From Parazoarcus communis (GTDB lineage: Bacteria > Pseudomonadota > Gammaproteobacteria > Burkholderiales > Rhodocyclaceae), in assembly GCF_003111645.1 (NCBI RefSeq), contig NZ_CP022187.1:310001-374000 (forward strand): 64,000 bases of DNA. The letters are read 5' to 3'. The notes beneath the pieces are model-generated. The model did not search any database and was not told the DNA's origin. It saw only the letters and a list, made by a program, of their open reading frames with translations. Position numbers and translations under genes: made by a program. Below are positions 54,021 through 60,392 of the stretch, piece by piece. Position 1 is the stretch's first letter. Each line of letters begins with the position of its first letter.

Positions 54021-55244
54021 TCAGCTGAGCCATTCGGGTCTGAGCAGCATGATCAGGCCCAGGCCAAGCATGGCGATGCCGCTGAGCAGCTTGAGCGCCC
54101 GGCCACCCCTTTCGCCGAGTTTCGCACTGCCCAGCGCAATGACGGCCAGCGTGACCATCAGGGCATCGTCCGCGATGTAGCCGACGATGTAGAGCCCGAG
54201 ATAGGCATAGTGTGCGAGGGGGCCGAGTTGCTGCTGGGTGAGGACTGCCGTGTACAGGGCAGGCAGACCGGCAGTGCACAGGAGCTCGACGAAGTTGACG
54301 ATGACGGCCAGCACCGCAACGCCCACCAGCGAGGCGCCAAGACGCTCTGCCTTGAGGATGTCGCGGATCCGGGCATAAAGCCCGGGCTTCACCGAGTCGG
54401 GGATCGAAAGCGATATGCCGCGGCCCGCCGCGACAAAGTCCTTTACATTGATGATGCCGATCAGAATGGCCACGCAGGCAAGGGCGGCCCGAATCGCTGC
54501 CGACATGCCCACGAACAGAAATATGTTCAGCCACGCGGCCATGAACGCGTAGTACACCGCGCCGCTCACCAGCACGAAGGTGCCAGCGACCAGCGCCATG
54601 CGTCTGCGGCTCTTCAGACGCACCAGCAGCGACAGCAGGAACAGCAGCAACCACATTGCGCAGGGGTTGAAGCCGTCCAGCAGGCCCATGCTCAGCGTGA
54701 ACAGGGGCAGGCCCAGCTCCGAGGCGCTCAGGGTGCCGAACTGCCGGGTCTCGATTGCGTCGTTTATCGGTCGGTCTCCGATCAGCGCGCGCAGTTCGGC
54801 GCCCATGTGCTCGGCATCGTCGAAGCCAACCAGAATGCGGTCTCCGATCACGAACATGGGCACACCCGGCGGCCAGATCCCGGCGCTGCGGCTCAGCTCA
54901 ATCAGCGCGTCGCGCGCCGTTTCGTCGCGATCGACTTCGCGGAAGACGATGCGGAGATCAGGACGCTCGGCAGCCAGTTGCCTGAGGAAGTCCTTTGCAG
55001 CGGTGCAATGCGGGCAGCCCTCGCGTACAAAGACCGACAGCGCCGCAGGAGAGGCGTTTGTCTCCACGGTCTGATCGGCCACGCTGGCGGCGCTGGCAGA
55101 AACGGCAATGGCGGCCAGCACAAGAAGGAGCAGCACGTGTGCCATCCGGAAGAGCGCGTGCCACTGAAATACGCCGCGCCGCTTCAGGGACGTGGCGCGA
55201 TTTTCGTGGGGCGCGGATGGGGCGGCTCGACTCGTCGATTGCAT
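54021..55244 (-). CDS. Glutaredoxin–CcdA/DsbD-type membrane fusion
   Basis: A 407-residue protein. After an N-terminal membrane segment (VLLLLVLAAIAVSASA) comes a thioredoxin/glutaredoxin domain with CPHC in VREGCPHCTAAKDFL near residue 75 and cis-Pro in GVPMFVIGD. The C-terminal half has about six helices with FNPCAMWLLLFLL and a second conserved Cys in VELLCTAGLPAL, the paired cysteines of CcdA/DsbD transporters. It should carry reducing power across the membrane to the periplasm. ATG 55244 is preferred for its GGAGGTGA site. It is the last gene of the Prx–anion channel–CcdA set. Confidence 0.82.
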   Translation of the reverse strand: MQSTSRAAPSAPHENRATSLKRRGVFQWHALFRMAHVLLLLVLAAIAVSASAASVADQTVETNASPAALSVFVREGCPHCTAAKDFLRQLAAERPDLRIVFREVDRDETARDALIELSRSAGIWPPGVPMFVIGDRILVGFDDAEHMGAELRALIGDRPINDAIETRQFGTLSASELGLPLFTLSMGLLDGFNPCAMWLLLFLLSLLVRLKSRRRMALVAGTFVLVSGAVYYAFMAAWLNIFLFVGMSAAIRAALACVAILIGIINVKDFVAAGRGISLSIPDSVKPGLYARIRDILKAERLGASLVGVAVLAVIVNFVELLCTAGLPALYTAVLTQQQLGPLAHYAYLGLYIVGYIADDALMVTLAVIALGSAKLGERGGRALKLLSGIAMLGLGLIMLLRPEWLS

Positions 55245-55320
55245 GGGGGGTTCACCTCCGGCCGCCCTCCAGCTTGCAGACACCTGCTGCGCTTCCCGCT
55301 GGCCCGGCGGCGGGCCGCAT

Positions 55321-56307
55321 TTACTCGGGTACGCAGATCTGCTCCCGTTTCGCGGCGATCAGTGTTTTCCAGCTCAGCACGATCACCACCGCTGACAGCA
55401 AGGCGAGCAGGGCCCACCCAAGGCCGGCATAGAAAGCGAGGCCGCTGCGCACATGCATTTCGAAGGTGGCGATCGCCATCGCAGCCAGAGGGAAAGAGTA
55501 GGCCCAGGCCGAGATGAAGAAAGGCAGGCGCAGGAAGCGCAGGGCGTTGCTTGCCAGCAGCAGGGTGAGGAAGAGCGCAACGAAGTACAGCACGCGCGCC
55601 GCGCCATCGAGCGAATCGGTCAGCGCGAGGTAGGAGATGAAACCCACTGCCGGCGGTGCGATGAGGATGAACAGGGTGGGTGTGAGGCGTGCCGGAAGCG
55701 CTTCATGGAAGAACAGGCGATAGAGCACGATGGTCAGGAGCACCAGCCAGAACACCAGCCCGATGCTGAAGAAGAACCAGCTGATGTCGGGCGGTGCGTA
55801 GCGCACGCCGGCAATCGGCACCAGGATATTGCCCACCACCGGAATGAACCACGCGGGGTTGGCGTGCTTGATGTCGTAATGCGTATGGTGAATCCAGCTG
55901 CTCATCGCGGACAGCGTGAACAGCAGGTGGGCGATCACTCCCATGCCCCACATGTACCGCGCAACGCCGGGCGCAGTCGATGTCCAGGCGATCGACAGCA
56001 GGATGAGGCCGATGGATATGGCGGGAAAGAAGTTCAGCCGCACCGGGTGTGAGTGTTCGGCGGCGACGGCGTCCGGATGGCGGAGCAGCTTCATCGCGTA
56101 CACGATGAGCAGAAAGACGTACAGACCGCTTGTGAGCAGGCGCAGCGATTCGCCGATCACCGCGGGGGCGCCGCCGACATGGGCGGCCTTGATCCAGGCA
56201 ATGCTCAGTCCGGCCATCCCCATTACGGTGGAAAAAAGGGCAATCGGGAAGTGCTCAAGCCTTGATTCAGCGCCCGGATGTGGCTTGGCTGATGCAGAGG
56301 CGGTCAC
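55321..56307 (-). CDS. SLAC1/TehA-family (TDT) anion transporter
   Basis: A 328-residue inner-membrane protein with ten predicted helices, starting with FPIALFSTVMGMAGLSIAW, which matches the first helix and gate of TehA/SLAC1 proteins. Later helices include FFPAISIGLILLSIAW and WAYSFPLAAMAIATFEMH. Family members are anion channels; the fungal relative Ssu1 exports sulfite, while TehA was tied to tellurite resistance. The substrate here is unknown. Its redox neighbours make sulfite or another oxyanion a reasonable guess. It lies between the peroxiredoxin and CcdA-type genes on one strand. Confidence 0.85.
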   Translation of the reverse strand: MTASASAKPHPGAESRLEHFPIALFSTVMGMAGLSIAWIKAAHVGGAPAVIGESLRLLTSGLYVFLLIVYAMKLLRHPDAVAAEHSHPVRLNFFPAISIGLILLSIAWTSTAPGVARYMWGMGVIAHLLFTLSAMSSWIHHTHYDIKHANPAWFIPVVGNILVPIAGVRYAPPDISWFFFSIGLVFWLVLLTIVLYRLFFHEALPARLTPTLFILIAPPAVGFISYLALTDSLDGAARVLYFVALFLTLLLASNALRFLRLPFFISAWAYSFPLAAMAIATFEMHVRSGLAFYAGLGWALLALLSAVVIVLSWKTLIAAKREQICVPE

Positions 56308-56346
56308 GGTTCAATACTCCGATTCAATGTTGACGTTCGACCCCCG

Positions 56347-56378
56347 GCCGGTTCGCACACGGGGGCATGCGAACCGGC
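56347..56378. terminator. Perfect 11-bp hairpin after the peroxiredoxin gene
   Basis: GCCGGTTCGCA and TGCGAACCGGC pair around a ten-base loop, 10 bp after the peroxiredoxin stop and 40 bp before the SLAC1-type start. Without a T-run it may act as a partial terminator or mRNA stabiliser that sets gene ratios. Confidence 0.5.
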
Positions 56379-56387
56379 TTTCAGGGC

Positions 56388-57032
56388 TTACAAGGACTTG
56401 GTCGAGTAGTACCAGTCGACCGTGTCGTAACCTTCGGAAGCCCGTTTGTTCGCCGCATCTGCAGTCTTTGGCGGCGGCACGATGACGGGTTTGCCCGGAC
56501 ACCAGTTCTCGGGTGTGGCAACACCGTTTGCATCGGAGGTCTGCAGTGCCTGCAGCAGGCGGACGAACTCGTCGATGCTGCGACCATTGCTCATCGGATA
56601 GTAGACCATTGCCCGCAGAATGCCATTGGGATCAATGAAGAAGGTCGCGCGCACGGCCTGCGTGTCGGCTGCGCCCGGATGCACCATGCCGTAGGCCCGG
56701 GCGACGTCCATCTTGATGTCTTCGATGATCGGGAAGGGGATCTCGACGCCGAATTTTTCCTTGATGTTGCGGGTCCATGCCAGGTGCGAGAACAGGCTGT
56801 CGATCGACAGGCCAAGCAGTTCGCAACCCATTTCGTCGAACTTCGGCGCGGCATTGGCGAAGCCGATGAATTCCGTCGTGCATACCGGAGTGAAGTCAGC
56901 CGGATGCGAGAACAGGATCAGCCACTTGCCACGGTAATCCTCCAGCTTGCGGTCGCCGTGCGTGGTCTTGGCTTTGAAGGCGGGCGCGGGGGCGTTCAGT
57001 TGCGGGAAGCTGGCTTGTTGTTCGTTTTCCAT
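56388..57032 (-). CDS. Peroxiredoxin (Prx6/AhpC-TSA type)
   Basis: A 214-residue thiol peroxidase. The peroxidatic Cys51 lies in HPADFTPVCTTEFIGF; DYRGKWLILF and ATFFIDPNGILRAMVYYP are family-typical, and the length and C-terminal domain (GVATPENWCPGKPVIVPP, in part) match Prx6-group enzymes. Two further cysteines (DEMGCELLG; ENWCPGKP) could form a disulfide with Cys51. It reduces hydrogen peroxide or organic peroxides in the cytoplasm. ATG 57032 is preferred to 57038 because the GAGGAG site is correctly spaced from it. A sigma-54-type promoter lies upstream. Confidence 0.93.
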   Translation of the reverse strand: MENEQQASFPQLNAPAPAFKAKTTHGDRKLEDYRGKWLILFSHPADFTPVCTTEFIGFANAAPKFDEMGCELLGLSIDSLFSHLAWTRNIKEKFGVEIPFPIIEDIKMDVARAYGMVHPGAADTQAVRATFFIDPNGILRAMVYYPMSNGRSIDEFVRLLQALQTSDANGVATPENWCPGKPVIVPPPKTADAANKRASEGYDTVDWYYSTKSL

Positions 57033-57134
57033 GATCATTCTCCTCTAGGGGCAATGCCGGCTGTCTCATCTTCCGTGCCGGCGCCTTGCGATGGCCAGGG
57101 CACACGCGATGTGCTGTGCCTCCGTCATTCCAAC

Positions 57135-57151
57135 AGCAAGGCATGTGCCTG
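57135..57151 (-). promoter_or_regulatory. Sigma-54-type promoter toward the peroxiredoxin operon
   Basis: The bottom strand reads CAGGCACATGCCTTGCT: GG and GC are ten bases apart as sigma-54 requires, and TTGCT is a perfect -12. The -24 box (AGGCACA) differs from consensus at two bases. It lies about 105 bp before the peroxiredoxin start. Confidence 0.6.
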
Positions 57152-57258
57152 AATCCCCGAACCACGGCGGGGGTGCCAGAGCGCTTTGTTTCTGTGGGGA
57201 AATTCCTGAGACAGCTGACGCGCAACCCTTCGCGAGAACCGCCATCGCGCCTGATTTT

Positions 57259-57283
57259 CTGCCATTCGCTGCCGAAATGGCAG
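57259..57283. promoter_or_regulatory. Long palindrome between divergent sigma-54 promoters
   Basis: CTGCCATT and AATGGCAG form exact arms around a nine-base centre that itself contains a CTGCC. The arms match the TGCCA/TGGCA sites near 51.1 and 52.6 kb. It lies 75 bp upstream of one promoter and 110 bp upstream of the other, so one bound activator could fire both. Confidence 0.7.
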
Positions 57284-57358
57284 TGACAGCTTTCTGGTCT
57301 GTTTGCCCCTGGATTCTGCAAGTGTCTGTCGAAGAACATCTTTATCGATGACGAAGGA

Positions 57359-57376
57359 TTGGCACGAGACTTGTTA
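57359..57376 (+). promoter_or_regulatory. Sigma-54-type promoter toward the 130-aa protein and MBL genes
   Basis: TTGGCACGAGACTTGTTA has a perfect -24 (TTGGCACG) and a -12 with GT in place of GC, at the correct ten-base spacing. It lies 52 bp before the next ATG. Confidence 0.65.
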
Positions 57377-57428
57377 GAAGCCTGTTGCCTGGCCGATTTA
57401 CGCCGGTCTCTTTGACAGGAACCCAGCC

Positions 57429-57821
57429 ATGAAGAACACGCTCCTCGCAGACAAATACCCCATCCACGTTCTGGAGCTCGAAAAGGCCGAAACGCCTCGC
57501 GCCCACCTCGATGAACTGTTGCGAGCCCTGAAAGCAAAGGCGGAGGCGGATCCGGGCGTCGCGATGATTGCGATCTTCGATCACTTCGCCCACACCACGG
57601 TGCAGGGAGGCGAGATCCGTTCGGACATCCTTGCTGCGAAGAACCTGATCTTCTGTTTTGGCCCCAGGTTGCCCGATCCGGCAATGATGGCGGTCCGGCC
57701 GCGCTCGATCGGTATCGCCGAACTGCCGGACCGCTTCGTCATCAGCTTCCTCGAAGCGCCGATGCCGGAAGCCAATCGCAAGATGACGGAGTGGGTCCTC
57801 GGTCTGCGCGGTGCAGCCTGA
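57429..57821 (+). CDS. Unknown 130-residue protein of the sigma-54 cluster
   Basis: A small soluble protein not recognised. It reads MKNTLLADKYPIHVLELEKAE, then HLDELLRALKAKAEADPGVA, IAIFDHFAHTTVQGGEI, LIFCFGPRLPDP with its only Cys, and SFLEAPMPEANRKMTEWVLGL. The alternating helices and strands suggest a compact alpha/beta fold. It follows a sigma-54-type promoter and precedes the MBL-fold gene by 11 bp. A redox or sulfur-related role is suggested only by the neighbourhood. Confidence 0.75.
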   Translation: MKNTLLADKYPIHVLELEKAETPRAHLDELLRALKAKAEADPGVAMIAIFDHFAHTTVQGGEIRSDILAAKNLIFCFGPRLPDPAMMAVRPRSIGIAELPDRFVISFLEAPMPEANRKMTEWVLGLRGAA

Positions 57822-57832
57822 GCCAGACGACC

Positions 57833-58516
57833 ATGATCGCGCACGGTGTTCCCGTGATCTTCAGGCCGGTCGAGGGGCACGCGACCGGCCAGATTGGCTA
57901 TGTGCTGGGTGATTCCGCTGACGGAGTTGCTGTCGTTATCGACCCGCCTGCAGGCGAAACCGAACTGATCCTCGCGCTGCTCACCGAGAGCGGCCTGCGT
58001 CTGGTCATGGTGTTGCGCACCCATGTGCATGCGAACGACACCGGAAACTGTGCCGCCTTGTGCGAGCGAACCGGTGCTGTGCTGGTGAGCGGTGAAACCG
58101 CCCGGAATGGATCAGATGCGGTGCGTCGGGTGGGTCACGGCGATGTGCTGACATTCGGGGGGCAGGTCATACGTGTGCTTGCCACCCCGGGCCACACGCC
58201 GGATTGTGTCAGCTACCTGTGGCACGACCGGCTCATGTGTGGTGACACCTTCGACCTTGGCAGTTGTTCCGCTGAGGGTAGCGAGGCGAATCCGGCCGAG
58301 CTTTACGACAGCCTGACCCGACACATCTTCCCTTTGCCCGATCAGGTTCTGGTTTTTCCGGCCCACGCGATGAAGGCCCGCCGTGTTGCAATGCTGGCGG
58401 AACTGAGGGCGCGCCTGACGCCAGTGCTCGCCAGAGGGCGCGATGCCTTCATTACCGAAATGGCGTCGCGGCAGCGGAGCGGGTCGGCAGGGTCGGGATC
58501 GTCGCGCGCGTACTAG
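57833..58516 (+). CDS. MBL-fold protein with altered metal motif (ETHE1-like)
   Basis: A 227-residue metallo-beta-lactamase-fold protein resembling persulfide dioxygenases (ETHE1) and other glyoxalase-II-like proteins. The fold markers VVIDPPAG, TPGHTPDCVSYL (His121), MCGDTF (Asp138) and FPAHAM (His178) are present. The first motif, normally THxHxDH, reads THVHANDT: His64 and His66 are kept, but the Asp and last His are replaced by Asn68 and Asp69. This removes part of the canonical binuclear site while leaving a possible mononuclear iron site. Start ATG 57833 follows the 130-aa gene by 11 bp. It could be an active mono-iron dioxygenase or a binding protein. Confidence 0.8.
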   Translation: MIAHGVPVIFRPVEGHATGQIGYVLGDSADGVAVVIDPPAGETELILALLTESGLRLVMVLRTHVHANDTGNCAALCERTGAVLVSGETARNGSDAVRRVGHGDVLTFGGQVIRVLATPGHTPDCVSYLWHDRLMCGDTFDLGSCSAEGSEANPAELYDSLTRHIFPLPDQVLVFPAHAMKARRVAMLAELRARLTPVLARGRDAFITEMASRQRSGSAGSGSSRAY

Positions 58517-58528
58517 TGCAGTACGCCG

Positions 58529-59338
58529 CTACCAGTATTTCTCGAATGCCATCTGGCCGGGGGCGCCGCGACGGCTGGTGGCGAACCCGCGTGTGGCAAG
58601 CAATTGACGCAGCTCACGCGCCATCTCCGGGTTTCCGCACACCATCACGCGGCTGTCCTCCACCCGTATCGGTCGCTGCGCGTGCGCCTCGAGCCGACCG
58701 TCGGCAAGCAGGCGCGGAATGCGATCACTGAGTTCCGTGGCGTCGGCGTCCCGGGTCACAATGGGGATGTAGATGAGCGTTGCTCGCGCATCGGTACACA
58801 GGGCTTCGTCCGGCATCGCCGCGATCTCGTCACGATAGGTGAGTTCGTCGGCATGGCGCACGCTGTGAACGACGATCAGGCGCTCGAAGGCCTCCCACTG
58901 TGCCGGGTCGCGCAGGATTGAGATGAAGGGACCGAGCCCGGTCCCTGAGGCCAGCATCCACAGGTCGCGCCCCGGCGCGAGTTGCGGGGTGGTCAGGAAA
59001 CCGAAGCAGGCCTTCTCGACGGCGATCTCGTCGCCGACTCGAAGCTGTGCCAGACGCGCCGAAAATTCGCCGCCGGGCACCAGCACCGCGACGAACTCCA
59101 GGTAGTCGTGATAATGGGCCGACACCAGCGAGTAGGGGCGCCAGACGAGGTTGTCCGCTGTGCCGAGTCCAAGCCGGGCATAGTGCCCGGGCGTGAAGCG
59201 GAAAGCGCGGTACCGGGTCGTGCGAAAAGACAGCAAGGTCGGCGTCCAGTAGTGAATCCACGTGACCCGCTCGTTTGTCCATTTGTCGGTTGCGTCTTGG
59301 CCCGTGGGTCTCGTTTCGGGCTCTGCGATGGTAATCAT
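58529..59338 (-). CDS. fpr: Ferredoxin/flavodoxin–NADP+ reductase
   Basis: A 269-residue FAD enzyme that passes electrons between NADPH and ferredoxin. The FAD motif is WRPYSLVSA, the pyrophosphate loop follows, the NADP motif GTGLGPFISIL, and the C-terminus AFEKYW ends in the aromatic residue typical of bacterial FPR. ATG 59338 has GAGGAGG upstream on its strand; the longer frame to 59455 has no support. It is convergent with the MBL gene with 12 bp between stops, so it is not in the sigma-54 operon, but it adds a reductant source to the cluster. Confidence 0.9.
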   Translation of the reverse strand: MITIAEPETRPTGQDATDKWTNERVTWIHYWTPTLLSFRTTRYRAFRFTPGHYARLGLGTADNLVWRPYSLVSAHYHDYLEFVAVLVPGGEFSARLAQLRVGDEIAVEKACFGFLTTPQLAPGRDLWMLASGTGLGPFISILRDPAQWEAFERLIVVHSVRHADELTYRDEIAAMPDEALCTDARATLIYIPIVTRDADATELSDRIPRLLADGRLEAHAQRPIRVEDSRVMVCGNPEMARELRQLLATRGFATSRRGAPGQMAFEKYW

Positions 59339-59755
59339 GTCGCGCCTCCTCACAATACCGCCCAGCGGCCCCTGTCGGGCGGCGCCGCTGCCGCGCCACC
59401 ATGCCTCGCGCATCTGCGCTGGAACGAGGGTCGAGCCGGGTCTGACGATGCACACTCAAGGTGTGCATGGAATGTGGCTTTATGGTAAAGCGCTGCCGGG
59501 AATAAAGCAATATTTTACATGCAGCTTTAGGGGTGCAACGTCACCGGCCTTGAAGCCGTGTCGCTATCGATACGGATCGGGTGCGGCAGATTGCTGGCTT
59601 GTGCGGGTGCTCAGTGCCGATTCATCCGCAACGCGGATGCCGTGCAGCTGTGGCTGGTGTCAGGCGGCTTGCAGGGAAAGGTGGGAGAGAGACGAAAGGC
59701 GAGCAGGTGTTTGCTCGCCTGACTGTCGGTGCGGACCAACTGGGGTCACCCCGGA
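59339..59755. other. Intergenic region after fpr
   Basis: About 415 bp with no supported gene on either strand. It contains the promoter region of fpr (right of 59339 on the bottom strand) and the hairpin at 59697–59720. An AT-rich tract around 59500–59520 is the only other feature. Confidence 0.45.
59697..59720 (-). terminator. Terminator of the 89-aa gene
   Basis: AGGCGAGCA and TGCTCGCCT form a perfect nine-base stem around six bases. On the bottom strand it is followed by TTTCG, 36 bp after the stop of the small gene. Confidence 0.55.
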
Positions 59756-60025
59756 CTATTTGCTCCTGGAAATCCCGAACAGGCCAAGAACGCCTTCGAA
59801 CGCCTGCGCGCTGGCTTTGGGATCGTAGCGATCCAGCAGTTTTTGCTGACTGGCCCGGTTCTGAGGCGGCGTTGCATCGAGTATTGCCCTGCGCTCGAGC
59901 AAGATGGCCTGATGCATCTGCTCGGTGACGAATGCAAAAGCAATGGGCTGAAAAAGCCCGTCGCCACGCGGCAAATGAAACCGCGGATTGGCTGGAAGAA
60001 TGTTTTCGTTTGTATGGCTCTTCAT
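59756..60025 (-). CDS. 89-residue protein of unknown function
   Basis: A small soluble protein not recognised: MKSHTNENILPANPRFHLPRG, then QPIAFAFVTEQMHQAILLER, a Gln/Arg/Asp-rich segment and a C-terminal AQAFEGVLGLFGIS helix. Support comes from an AAGG ribosome-site-like sequence, a hairpin terminator just downstream and an AT-rich promoter region upstream. A 10-position near match to the FNR box (TTGAT-N4-GTCAC at 60084–60097) lies 65 bp upstream. Its function is unknown. Confidence 0.5.
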   Translation of the reverse strand: MKSHTNENILPANPRFHLPRGDGLFQPIAFAFVTEQMHQAILLERRAILDATPPQNRASQQKLLDRYDPKASAQAFEGVLGLFGISRSK

Positions 60026-60392
60026 GGCGCCTTGATGTTGTTTGTCCCGTACAAGTTTTTATCCCTGCCGGATTCTAATTGCTTTGATGCAGGTCACGTT
60101 TCATGTAATTATAAATATTATGTATCCGCCATCCAAGTTCGCGTTGTGCGCCCGGGATGCTCATCGTATTCAAACAGACCCGTTCCGGCCTGTGCTGCCT
60201 CACAGCAGTCGCCTTGCCCCGATCTGCACTGACCACTTCTGTCGCGAGCGTGGGCCGTTTCATCGCCCCTTGCGCGCCCATTTGGCGCCTTAACGCATGC
60301 GAAGGGGGGATTCTGTCCTGACCACGACTGCACTGCGGCCCACCATGAACGTGGGCCGCAGTGCAGCAACGCGAGGCAGCTTCCCGGCGTAC
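60026..60392. other. Intergenic region between the 89-aa gene and aceF
   Basis: About 365 bp. The left part (60040–60125) is AT-rich and probably holds the promoter of the 89-residue gene, with an FNR-like half-palindrome at 60084–60097. The right part ends in a large hairpin downstream of aceF. No gene was found. Confidence 0.5.
60328..60366. terminator. Perfect 16-bp hairpin downstream of aceF
   Basis: CTGCACTGCGGCCCAC at 60328–60343 pairs exactly with 60351–60366 around a seven-base loop. It lies 27 bp after the aceF stop on the bottom strand. The lack of a T-run suggests a stabilising structure or a Rho-assisted terminator. Confidence 0.55.

Noticed and set aside
57260-57283. Palindrome as a transcription terminator
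   Set aside because: It has no T-run, lies between divergent genes and matches regulator-type half sites found elsewhere, so an operator is more likely.
60084-60097. FNR box upstream of the 89-aa gene
   Set aside because: Only one half-site is perfect; kept as a note, not as a feature.
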